A DNA stretch of 64,000 bases from Streptomyces seoulensis (GTDB taxonomy: Bacteria > Actinomycetota > Actinomycetes > Streptomycetales > Streptomycetaceae). This document shows positions 18,078 to 25,471 of the stretch, one piece after another. The stretch lies in assembly GCA_013364255.1 (NCBI GenBank), contig CP054936.1:4866853-4930852 (forward strand), in the 5' to 3' direction. The first letter of the stretch is position 1, and each line of letters opens with the position of its first letter. The notes under the pieces were generated by a model that was not told the origin of the DNA, did not search any database, and saw nothing but the letters and a program-made list of their open reading frames with translations. The position numbers and the translations under genes are program-made.

Positions 18078-18754
18078 GCGGTGACCAGCTTCTTCAGGAT
18101 CGAGGTGAAGAACGGCAGGCCGTCGGTGCGGCCGGTGCCGATCAGCGGCTCGGTGGCGTGCTCGGGGTGCGGCATGAGGCCGACGACGTTGCCGGCCTCG
18201 TTGGTGACGCCGGCGATGTCCCGGAGGCTGCCGTTGGGGTTGACGTCGAGGTAGCGGAAGGCGACGCGGCCCTCCGCCTCCAGCTCGTCGAGGGTGTACT
18301 CGTCGGCGACGTACCGGCCGTCCATGTTCTTCAGCGGGATGTGGATCTCCTGGCCGGCGGTGTAGTCGGCGGTCCAGGCGGTCTCCGCGTTCTCCACCCG
18401 CAGCTTCTGGTCGCGGCAGATGAAGTGGAGGTGGTCGTTGCCGAGCATCGCACCCGGGAGAAGGTGGGCCTCGGTGAGGATCTGGAAGCCGTTGCAGATG
18501 CCGAGCACCGGGAGGCCGGCCCTCGCCTGGTCGACGAGGGTGTCCATCACCGGGGAGAAGCGCGCGATGGCGCCGGCCCGCAGGTAGTCGCCGTAGGAGA
18601 AACCGCCGCACAGGACCACCGCGTCGACCTGCTTGAGGTCCTTGTCCTTGTGCCACAGGGCGACCGGCTCGGCGCCCGCGAGGCGGATCGCGCGCTGGGT
18701 GTCCCGGTCGTCGAGGCTGCCCGGGAAAGTGACGACGCCAATACGAGCGGTCAC
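18074..18754 (-). CDS. purQ: FGAM synthase glutaminase subunit PurQ
   Basis: This 226-residue class I glutamine amidotransferase supplies ammonia to PurL. GGFSYGDYLRAGAIA forms part of the oxyanion region, GICNGFQ holds the nucleophilic Cys, and MPHPEHATEP carries the catalytic His and Glu. The GTG start (VTARIGVVTFPGSLDD) overlaps the purS stop codon as GTGA, and its own stop overlaps the purL ATG, so the three subunits are made from one coupled mRNA. Confidence 0.97.
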   Translation of the reverse strand: MTARIGVVTFPGSLDDRDTQRAIRLAGAEPVALWHKDKDLKQVDAVVLCGGFSYGDYLRAGAIARFSPVMDTLVDQARAGLPVLGICNGFQILTEAHLLPGAMLGNDHLHFICRDQKLRVENAETAWTADYTAGQEIHIPLKNMDGRYVADEYTLDELEAEGRVAFRYLDVNPNGSLRDIAGVTNEAGNVVGLMPHPEHATEPLIGTGRTDGLPFFTSILKKLVTA

Positions 18755-19014
18755 TTCGCGGCCTCCGCGACTTCCTCCACCTTGACGGTGAAGTCCTCGA
18801 TCACGGTGTTGGCGAGGAAGGATTCGGCAAGATCGTGAATGCGGGCGAGCGCGGCCTCGTCGACCGGGCCGTCCACTTCCAGTTCGAATCGCTTTCCCTG
18901 ACGTACGTCGGAGATGCCTTCGAAACCCAGGCGCGGCAGTGCGCGCTGCACCGCCTGGCCCTGGGGGTCGAGGATCTCCGGCTTGAGCATGACGTCGACT
19001 ACGACGCGTGCCAC
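18751..19014 (-). CDS. purS: FGAM synthase accessory subunit PurS
   Basis: This is the small structural subunit that joins PurL and PurQ in the 2:1:1-type complex. The 87 residues (VARVVVDVMLKPEILDPQGQAV, then LGFEGISDVRQGKRFELEVDG) are typical. Two GTG codons lie two codons apart. The first abuts the GGGA ribosome site with no spacing; the second follows CCGGGAG by 5 nt and gives the usual VARVVVDVM start, so it was chosen. It is first gene of purSQL. Confidence 0.93.
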   Translation of the reverse strand: MARVVVDVMLKPEILDPQGQAVQRALPRLGFEGISDVRQGKRFELEVDGPVDEAALARIHDLAESFLANTVIEDFTVKVEEVAEAAK

Positions 19015-19377
19015 TGGCACTCCCGGTGTGTGGTGCTGAGCAGGTTCCTTCAGACTACCCGTACAAAATTTCTACGCGGGTAGATTAGTAGGAAACTACG
19101 TGACGGCGGTCACGGTCCGGTATCGGAGCGGGGGCGTGGTGAAAAGTTCTGGCTAAGTTCGGCGACACGTACCGGATACCCCATTGCTCCGGGACACGCG
19201 GACAGATTTAGTCGGGGCTTCACTTGGCAATGCCCGGCACTGTACAAATGAATTGGCAACAGCCGATACTTTTCCCGATAACAGGCGGACAGCCGACATC
19301 TGGCGAACATCTCCGCACGTCCGGCTGCCTTGACGGCCGCTGGGACGCAGAGGTGTCGCACGAAGGGACCGATATTC
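19015..19377. other. Divergent promoter region purS / lsr2
   Basis: These 363 bp lie between divergent genes and are less GC-rich than average, with several A/T patches (ACAAAATTTCT, TAGATTAGTAGG, ACTTTTCCCGATAACAG). They should hold the promoters of both units, including the inverted repeat near purS. No gene is seen. Confidence 0.6.
19055..19083. promoter_or_regulatory. Inverted repeat upstream of purSQL (candidate operator)
   Basis: CTACCCG and CGGGTAG flank 15 bp that include the A/T-rich TACAAAATTT, about 45 bp before purS. The symmetry and position upstream of a purine operon suggest a repressor site. No similar copy was found ahead of purF, purC or purD by eye, so it may be operon-specific. 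Confidence 0.5.
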
Positions 19378-19695
19378 GTGGCGCAGCGTGTCGTGGTCAC
19401 TCTCTTTGACGACATCGACGGCTCGGAAGCGGCGGAGACGATCGCCTTCGGACTCGACGGCAAGTCCTACGAGATCGACCTCAACCAAGCCAATGCCAAG
19501 CGACTGCGCAAGGCGCTCGCTCCGTACGTGGAGGCGGGCCGCAAGCGGTCGCGGTCGGGCAAGGCGTACCGGCAGACCGAGGTGGCCCCCGACCCGGCGG
19601 CCATCCGGGCCTGGGCGCAGGCCAACAAGATGGACGTGCCGGCGCGCGGCCGCATCCCCAAGAAGGTCTACGAGGCGTTCAGCGCGGCCCAGTGA
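19378..19695 (+). CDS. Lsr2-family nucleoid-associated protein
   Basis: This 105-residue xenogeneic silencer bridges A/T-rich DNA. The N-terminal oligomerisation part reads VAQRVVVTLFDDIDGSEAAETIAFGLDGKSYEIDLN, and the C-terminal domain contains the ARGRIPKKVYEAF hook, whose RGR inserts into the minor groove. Streptomycetes carry two paralogues. The position next to purS matches the second one (often called lsrL) rather than lsr2 beside lysS; this is from synteny only. The GTG start follows GAAGGGA by 9 nt. Confidence 0.93.
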   Translation: MAQRVVVTLFDDIDGSEAAETIAFGLDGKSYEIDLNQANAKRLRKALAPYVEAGRKRSRSGKAYRQTEVAPDPAAIRAWAQANKMDVPARGRIPKKVYEAFSAAQ

Positions 19696-19964
19696 CGGCG
19701 CGGGGCGGCGCCGAGCGGGCCGCTCCTCCCCGCGGACCTGCCGCCCGCCCCGCCGGCCTGACGACCTGACGACCGGTCTCCGGGCGGGCGTCCTCCCGCC
19801 CGGAGGACGCCGTTCGGCGCCCGCCCGGGTCGCCCGGGCGGGTGCCCCAGGGGGCCGTCAGCCGGCCCCGGGACAAGCCGACTTGCGCTACCCCCCTGCT
19901 GATCAGCTAATGTCTGGAGCACGCCGAGGGGCAAGGCCGAAAAGCCGAAACCCACGGAGTACAC

Positions 19965-20036
19965 GCGGGTGTAGTTCAGTAGCAGAACATCCCCCTTCCA
20001 GGGGGAAGGCGCAGTGTGCGATTCCTGTCACCCGCT
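19965..20036 (+). tRNA. tRNA-Gly (UCC)
   Basis: This is a 72-nt cloverleaf with acceptor GCGGGTG/CACCCGC, discriminator T, anticodon loop CTTCCAG (TCC) and T arm GCGATTCCTGTC. The T stem is weak but paired. It is first of two tRNA-Gly genes in tandem. Confidence 0.93.
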
Positions 20037-20117
20037 CTGCACCGCCGGTCCGGACCACTCTGGTGGATCAGGTAGGCTGGTGTTCGCGCCGATCGGTGGG
20101 AGCCGGTCGGAGGCAAT

Positions 20118-20190
20118 GCGGACGTAGCTCAGTTGGTAGAGCGCAACCTTGCCAAGGTTGAGGTCGCGAGTTCGAGCCTCGTCGTCCGCT
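20118..20190 (+). tRNA. tRNA-Gly (GCC), copy 1
   Basis: This is a 73-nt cloverleaf with acceptor GCGGACG/CGTCCGC, anticodon loop TTGCCAA (GCC) and T arm GAGTTCGAGCCTC. It is identical to the copy beyond the ABC/two-component operon. Confidence 0.97.
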
Positions 20191-20195
20191 CGGGA

Positions 20196-20229
20196 AAAAG
20201 ACCCCGGTCCATTGGACCGGGGTCTTTTC
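20196..20229 (+). terminator. Terminator of the tRNA-Gly pair
   Basis: AAAGACCCCGGTCC and GGACCGGGGTCTTTT pair around ATT and end in a T run just after tRNA-Gly(GCC). Confidence 0.92.
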
Positions 20230-20321
20230 GTGCTCGCCACGGCCACCGTTCTGACATTTGTCATGCCGACTCATGACACCGCGCACTGCTGTCGCCGCCG
20301 GACCGGCGGAACGCTGGTGCC

Positions 20322-21278
20322 ATGGACATCGACGAACACGATCACGTGATCGAGGTCACCGATCTGCGGCGCGTGTACGGGGGCGGGTTCGAAGCAGTAC
20401 GCGGCATCTCGTTTCACGTGAAACATGGCGAGATCTTCGCACTGCTGGGCACCAACGGCGCCGGAAAGACCTCCACGGTCGAGCTGCTGGAGGGCCTGGC
20501 GGCCCCGGCCTCAGGACGCGTGCGCGTACTGGGCCACGATCCCCACGCCGAGCGGGAGGCCGTACGTCCGCGCACCGGAGTGATGCTCCAGGAAGGCGGC
20601 TTCCCCTCCGAGCTGACCGTCGCCGAGACCGCGCGGATGTGGGCCGGGTGCGTGAGCGGGGCACGCCCGCCCCGGGACGTGCTCGCGCTGGTCGGTCTGG
20701 AGCGGCGCGGCGGAGTCCGGGTCAAACAACTGTCGGGCGGTGAGCGACGGCGGCTGGATCTGGCACTCGCGCTGCTCGGCGACCCCGAGGTCCTGTTCCT
20801 GGACGAGCCGACCACCGGACTGGACGCCGAAGGCCGCCAGGACACCTGGGAGTTGGTGAGCGCGCTGCGCGACGCCGGCACGACCGTCCTGCTCACCACG
20901 CACTACCTGGAGGAGGCCGAGGGTCTCGCCGACCGGCTCGCGATCCTGCACGAGGGCCGTATCGCGGCGGCCGGCACCCCCGCCGAGGTGACGGCCGCGC
21001 AGCCCTCCCGGATCTCCTTCGAACTGCCCGCCGGTTACTTCCTCGGCGACCTCCCGCCGCTGGCCGAACTGGGCGTGTGCGGCCACGAGACGACCGGCCG
21101 CGTCGTACGGCTGCGCACCCGCGCGTTGCAGCGCACGGCCACCGAACTGCTGCTGTGGGCGCGGCACGCCGGAGTCGAACTGAGCGGTCTCGACGCCCGG
21201 TCGGCCTCGCTGGAGGAGGCGTTCCTCGGTATCGCACGGGAGGCCGCCGCGCCTCGGGACAAGGAGCACGCCGCATGA
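20322..21278 (+). CDS. ABC transporter ATP-binding protein
   Basis: This 318-residue ATPase belongs to the two-gene (ATPase plus permease) drug/antibiotic exporter type. Walker A is GTNGAGKTS (residues 43-51), the signature is LSGGERRRLDLA, Walker B is VLFLDEPTTGLD and the H-loop is TTHYLEEAE. The C-terminal 90 residues (ISFELPAGYFLGDLPP onward) are the regulatory extension common in DrrA-like proteins. The substrate is unknown. It is first of four overlapping genes (ATPase, permease, sensor kinase, response regulator), which suggests the transporter is controlled by, or sensed through, its own two-component system. Confidence 0.93.
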   Translation: MDIDEHDHVIEVTDLRRVYGGGFEAVRGISFHVKHGEIFALLGTNGAGKTSTVELLEGLAAPASGRVRVLGHDPHAEREAVRPRTGVMLQEGGFPSELTVAETARMWAGCVSGARPPRDVLALVGLERRGGVRVKQLSGGERRRLDLALALLGDPEVLFLDEPTTGLDAEGRQDTWELVSALRDAGTTVLLTTHYLEEAEGLADRLAILHEGRIAAAGTPAEVTAAQPSRISFELPAGYFLGDLPPLAELGVCGHETTGRVVRLRTRALQRTATELLLWARHAGVELSGLDARSASLEEAFLGIAREAAAPRDKEHAA

Positions 21279-22102
21279 ACGACACCGGTGCCACCGCCGC
21301 CACCGCCGCCCCGGCGGCCGCCCGCGCCCGGGGCGCGCGCACCACCGCGACGGGCCGTATGGCCGCGCTCGCCCGCGCCGAACTGACCCTGTTCGTGCGG
21401 ACCAGGAGCACCCTGGTCTCGGCCGTGTTCGTGCCGCTGGCCCTGCCGTTCAGCGTGCAGTCGGTGACCGACCGGATGAAGACGGCGGACGCCGGACTCA
21501 CCACCGGGCTGATCGTCCTGCCCGCCGCCGTCGGCTTCTCCCTGCTGTTCGCCGTGTACTCCACCCTGGTCGGCGTGTTTGTCGCCCGCCGCGAACAGCT
21601 CGTCCTCAAGCGGCTGCGCACCGGCGAGGCGCGCGACGCGGAGATCCTCGTCGGCGCCGCCGTGCCGGCCGTCGTCACGGGCCTGGTCCCGTCGCTGCTC
21701 CTGGCCGCCGCCTGCACGGCGCTCCTCGATCTGCCCGCCCCGCACGCACCGCAACTCGCCGTCGCGGGCCTGCTGCTGGGGCTGGTCCTGGCGGTGGCCC
21801 TGGCGGCGGTCACCTCGGCATTCACCCGCACCGCCGAGAGCGCCCAGGTCACCGCGATCCCCCTGGTCCTGGCCTCGATGATGGGGTCGGGCGTCATGGT
21901 GCCGCTGGAGCTGCTGCCCGACGGGGTGGCCCGGTTCTGCGCACTGCTGCCGCTCACCCCGGTCATCACCCTGGTGCGCGGCGGCTGGACCGGCCAGTTG
22001 AGCGGGGCGGAGGCCCTGCGCGCGCTGGCCCTGGCACTGGCCTGGACCGCGGCGGCGGGGTTCGCTGTGCGACGGTGGTTCCGCTGGGACCCGCGACGGT
22101 GA
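21275..22102 (+). CDS. ABC-2 type permease
   Basis: This 275-residue membrane protein overlaps the ATPase stop by ATGA. After an Ala-rich cytoplasmic lead come about six membrane segments: LVSAVFVPLALPF, GLIVLPAAVGFSLLFAVYS, AAVPAVVTGLVPSLLLAA, LAVAGLLLGLVLAVALA, VTAIPLVLASMMGSGVMVPL and the last (LALALAWTAAAGF). The pattern and the central MVPLELLP loop fit ABC2 membrane components of DrrB/NatB kind. It should form the pore for the preceding ATPase. Confidence 0.9.
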   Translation: MNDTGATAATAAPAAARARGARTTATGRMAALARAELTLFVRTRSTLVSAVFVPLALPFSVQSVTDRMKTADAGLTTGLIVLPAAVGFSLLFAVYSTLVGVFVARREQLVLKRLRTGEARDAEILVGAAVPAVVTGLVPSLLLAAACTALLDLPAPHAPQLAVAGLLLGLVLAVALAAVTSAFTRTAESAQVTAIPLVLASMMGSGVMVPLELLPDGVARFCALLPLTPVITLVRGGWTGQLSGAEALRALALALAWTAAAGFAVRRWFRWDPRR

Positions 22103-22145
22103 CCGCGCGGGGGCACGCCGGAGGGGACGACGGAGGGGGAGGCCC

Positions 22146-23735
22146 ATGGTGCTCGGCGGGATGCGGGGCTGGCAGCGGCGCAACTGGCGGGACCGCGGCA
22201 AGGCCGAACGGGTCGAGCTCCAGAGCGTGTTCACCTGGTACGCCACGATCTGGGTGTTCGAACTGACCTGGCTCGGCATGCCGGTGGTCGACGGGGTGCG
22301 GCACCGGCCGGTGCCGCTGGTCCTCGGCGGGCTGCTGCTCGCCGTCGGCCTCCTCCAGTGCGTGGCCGCCAACCGGCTCGCCCGGCCCTCGCTCGACCAC
22401 TATCTGGGGCGGGCGGTCCTGCCCCCGCGGGCCCTGCGCGGCTCCCTGGTGCTGCTGGCGCTCGCGCTCGTCCTGCCCGTCGTGCTGGCCCTGGTGGGCG
22501 GCATCGCCCCCTGGACGGCCCGCCTGCCGATCGGCGCCGCCCTGCTGACGTTCGGCCTCACCTACGGGCTGCTGGTGACGGTGCCCGTGCTGGTGCGCCG
22601 CTCCGCCCTGCTGGCGGCGGTCCTGATGGCCGTCGCCGGCCTCGCCTTCCGGACCGTCCCCGACGTCCTCATGACCGGGTTCCTGGTCGTCTTCGCCATG
22701 GGGATGTCGTTGCTGGCCGTGCGCTGCGGCGCGTGGACCCTGTCGGTGCTGTGGGAGGCCGAGCGCGCCCGCGAGACCGAGGCCCGGCTCGCCGTCGCCG
22801 AGGAGCGGCTGCGGTTCGGCCGGGACCTGCACGACGTGCTGGGGCGCAACCTCGCGGTGATCGCGCTCAAGGCCGAACTGGCGGTGCGGCTCGGCCGGCG
22901 CGGACGGCCCGAGGCGGTGGACCAGATGGCCGAGGTGCAGCGGCTGGCGCAGGAGTCGCAGCGCGAGGTGCGCGCGGTCGTCCGCGGCTACCGCGAGGCC
23001 GACCTCACGGCGGAACTCGCCGGCGCGCGGGGCGTGCTGGGTGCCGCCGGCATCGACTGCGCGATCACCGGCTCGGCGGCCGGGCTGCCCGCGCCGGTGC
23101 AGTCCGCGCTGGCCTGGGTGGTCCGCGAGGCGACGACGAACGTCCTGCGGCACGGCGACGCCCGCAGCTGCGCCATCGCCCTGCGGATCGACGCCGGCCG
23201 GGCCGGACTGTCCGTCGAGAACGACGGGGCGCCCCGCTCCCCCGGCGGCCCGCCGGGCTCCGGACTCGCCGGGCTGCGCGAACGGCTGTCGGAACTCGAC
23301 GGCACGCTGTGCGCCGGCCTCGTGGCCGGCGGCCGGTTCCGGCTGACCGCCGAGGTACCGCTGCGGCCTGCCGGGGACGCCGCTACCGGGGTCGACGGCA
23401 CCGCAGGGGTCGCCGCCGTCGGGACCGCTGCCGCCCCCGGGGCCGCCACCATCGCTGCGGCCGCCGCCACCACCGAGGCCGCCGCCATCGCTGAGACCGC
23501 CGCCACTGCCGAGACCGCCACCATCGCTGAGACCGCCACCACCACCGAGGCCGCCGCCATCGCTGAGACCGCCGCCACTACCGAGACCGCCACCATCGCT
23601 GAGACCGCCGCCACTCCCGAGGCCGCCACCATCGCTGAGACCGCCGCCACTCCCGAGGGCGCTGCCGCCGCCGAGGCCGTGTCCACCGCCGTCACCGCCG
23701 AGATCACCCGTGCGTCGAGCGAGGTCACCCCATGA
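22146..23735 (+). CDS. NarL-type sensor histidine kinase with repetitive C-terminal tail
   Basis: This 529-residue kinase has about six N-terminal membrane helices (roughly residues 30-205), a HisKA_3 dimerisation domain with phospho-accepting His229 in FGRDLHDVLGRN, and a HATPase_c domain (VREATTNVLRHGD, ENDGAP, GSGLAGLRERLSELDG), like DesK. The catalytic part ends near residue 415. The remaining 110 residues are Ala/Thr/Glu repeats with a clear 12-residue period (TEAAAIAETAAT type, about six units), not expected in this family. The stop overlaps the response regulator start, so the pair is coupled. Confidence 0.92.
   Translation: MVLGGMRGWQRRNWRDRGKAERVELQSVFTWYATIWVFELTWLGMPVVDGVRHRPVPLVLGGLLLAVGLLQCVAANRLARPSLDHYLGRAVLPPRALRGSLVLLALALVLPVVLALVGGIAPWTARLPIGAALLTFGLTYGLLVTVPVLVRRSALLAAVLMAVAGLAFRTVPDVLMTGFLVVFAMGMSLLAVRCGAWTLSVLWEAERARETEARLAVAEERLRFGRDLHDVLGRNLAVIALKAELAVRLGRRGRPEAVDQMAEVQRLAQESQREVRAVVRGYREADLTAELAGARGVLGAAGIDCAITGSAAGLPAPVQSALAWVVREATTNVLRHGDARSCAIALRIDAGRAGLSVENDGAPRSPGGPPGSGLAGLRERLSELDGTLCAGLVAGGRFRLTAEVPLRPAGDAATGVDGTAGVAAVGTAAAPGAATIAAAAATTEAAAIAETAATAETATIAETATTTEAAAIAETAATTETATIAETAATPEAATIAETAATPEGAAAAEAVSTAVTAEITRASSEVTP
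23472..23687 (+). repeat. 36-bp tandem repeat inside the kinase gene
   Basis: Six consecutive 36-bp units encode TEAAAIAETAAT, AETATIAETATT, TEAAAIAETAAT, TETATIAETAAT, PEAATIAETAAT and a diverged last unit. The frame is preserved, so length change by slippage would lengthen or shorten the tail in steps of 12 residues. Confidence 0.85.
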
Positions 23736-24355
23736 CGACGTCCCCCGCCCCCGTCCGGCTGCTGCTGGCCGACGACGAGCACCTCATCCGGGGCGCGCTC
23801 GCCGCGCTGCTCTCCCTGGAGGACGACCTGCTGGTCGTCGCCGAGGCGGCCAGCGGGCCCGAGGCGCTGGCCATGGCGCGGGCGCACACGCCCGACGTGG
23901 CCGTACTGGATCTCCAGATGCCCGGCGCGGACGGTGTGAAGGTCGCCACATCCCTGCGGACCGAGCTGCCCGGCTGCCGGGTGCTGATCGTGACCGGTCA
24001 CGGACGGCCCGGACATCTGAAACGGGCGCTGGCGGCCGGGGTGCGCGGCTTCGTCCCGAAGACCGTCAGCGCCCAGCGGCTCGCCGAGATCATCCGCACC
24101 GTGCACGCCGGAAACCGCTACGTCGACCCCGAGTTGGCCGCCGACGCGATCTCCGCCGGCGACTCCCCGCTGACGGCGCGCGAGGCCGAGGTGCTGGAGC
24201 TGGCCGCCGACGGCGCGCCGGTCACCGAGATCGCCGCGCGGGCCGTCCTGTCCGCCGGGACCGTGCGGAACTACCTGTCCTCGGCCATGACGAAACTCGG
24301 CGCGGAAAACCGGCACGCGGCGATACGCCTCGCCCGCGAGCGAGGTTGGGTATAG
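23732..24355 (+). CDS. NarL/LuxR-family response regulator
   Basis: This 207-residue regulator has a receiver domain with acidic pocket Asp14/Asp15, phospho-acceptor Asp60 (VAVLDLQMPG), Thr in IVTGHG and Lys in VPKTVS. A C-terminal LuxR-type helix-turn-helix follows (LTAREAEVLELAADGAPVTEIAARAVLSAGTVRNYLSSAMTKL). It is the partner of the upstream kinase and probably regulates the ABC transporter genes of the same operon. It ends 24 nt before a tRNA-Gly. Confidence 0.94.
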   Translation: MTTSPAPVRLLLADDEHLIRGALAALLSLEDDLLVVAEAASGPEALAMARAHTPDVAVLDLQMPGADGVKVATSLRTELPGCRVLIVTGHGRPGHLKRALAAGVRGFVPKTVSAQRLAEIIRTVHAGNRYVDPELAADAISAGDSPLTAREAEVLELAADGAPVTEIAARAVLSAGTVRNYLSSAMTKLGAENRHAAIRLARERGWV

Positions 24356-24378
24356 TGGCTCTCGCGCCACGGCGCAAC

Positions 24379-24451
24379 GCGGACGTAGCTCAGTTGGTAG
24401 AGCGCAACCTTGCCAAGGTTGAGGTCGCGAGTTCGAGCCTCGTCGTCCGCT
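24379..24451 (+). tRNA. tRNA-Gly (GCC), copy 2
   Basis: This 73-nt tRNA is identical to tRNA-Gly(GCC) copy 1, with anticodon loop TTGCCAA. A strong hairpin follows. Confidence 0.97.
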
Positions 24452-24459
24452 CCAGTTCC

Positions 24460-24489
24460 GAGCCCCCCGGCTTCCACCGGGGGGCTCGG
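24460..24489 (+). terminator. Terminator after tRNA-Gly copy 2
   Basis: GAGCCCCCCGG and CCGGGGGGCTC pair around CTTCCA. It may also stop transcription from purC on the other strand. Confidence 0.85.
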
Positions 24490-24502
24490 TCGTTTCCGGG
24501 TC

Positions 24503-25402
24503 CTACGACCAGCTCGTGCCGGTCAGCCGCTCGTACGCCTCGACGTACTTGGCGCGGGTGGCCTCGACGACGTTCTCCGGCAGCGGCGGCGGAGGCTGCT
24601 CGCTCGCGCGGTCCCAGCCCGACTCGGCGGAGGTCAGCCAGTCGCGGACGTACTGCTTGTCGTACGAGGGCTGCGCGCGGCCCGGCTGCCACTGGTCGGC
24701 CGGCCAGAAGCGGGAGGAGTCCGGGGTGAGGACCTCGTCGGCCAGGACGAGCGCCTCCCCGTCGAAGCCGAACTCGAACTTGGTGTCGGCGAGGATGATC
24801 CCCCGCTCCCGGGCGATGTCCCGGGCCCGGCTGTAGACGGCGAGGGTGGCCTGGCGCAGCTGGGCGGCCGTCTCGGCGCCGACCTCGCGGGCGACCTCCT
24901 CGTAGGAGACGTTCTCGTCGTGCTCGCCGACCTCGGCCTTGGTGGCCGGGGTGAAGATCGGGGCGGGCAGCTCGGAGCCGTCGACCAGGCCCTCGGGCAG
25001 GGCGAGACCGCACACCGTACGGGTCCGGTCGTACTCGGCGAGGCCCGAGCCGGTGAGGTAGCCGCGCGCCACGCACTCCACGGGGATCATCCGCAGCGAC
25101 TTGCACACCAGGGTCCGGCCGGCCCAGTCGGCGGGGGCGCCCTCGGGCAGGTCGGTGCCGATGACGTGGTTCGGGGCCAGGTCGGCGAGCCGGTCGAACC
25201 ACCACAGCGACAGCTGCGTGAGGATGCGGCCCTTGTCGGGGATCTCGGTGGGCAGCACCCAGTCGTAGGCGGACATGCGGTCGCTGGCGACCATCACGAG
25301 GTCGCCCGCCTCGTTGCGGTACAGCTCGCGCACCTTGCCGGTGTGCAGATGCACCAGGCCCGGAACCTGGATCGGCTCGGGCTTTTCGACGAATCCGGAC
25401 AC
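24503..25402 (-). CDS. purC: SAICAR synthetase
   Basis: The enzyme ligates CAIR and aspartate with ATP to give SAICAR in purine synthesis. The 299 residues are typical of the longer actinobacterial/yeast type. Motifs include HTGKVRELY at the start, VASDRMSAYDWVLPTEIPDKG, ECVARGYLTGSGLAEY, FTPATKAEVGEHDENVS, LADTKFEFGFD and DEVLTPDSSRFWP. The GTG start follows GGAGGA by a few bases. It is a single-gene unit, separate from the other pur operons. Confidence 0.97.
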   Translation of the reverse strand: MSGFVEKPEPIQVPGLVHLHTGKVRELYRNEAGDLVMVASDRMSAYDWVLPTEIPDKGRILTQLSLWWFDRLADLAPNHVIGTDLPEGAPADWAGRTLVCKSLRMIPVECVARGYLTGSGLAEYDRTRTVCGLALPEGLVDGSELPAPIFTPATKAEVGEHDENVSYEEVAREVGAETAAQLRQATLAVYSRARDIARERGIILADTKFEFGFDGEALVLADEVLTPDSSRFWPADQWQPGRAQPSYDKQYVRDWLTSAESGWDRASEQPPPPLPENVVEATRAKYVEAYERLTGTSWS

Positions 25403-25471
25403 GGTTCCTCCCCGTGGTTCTGTCCAATGGCTCGATTGTCCCGTACGGGGGAGGCGGCCTCGGACAGCGGG

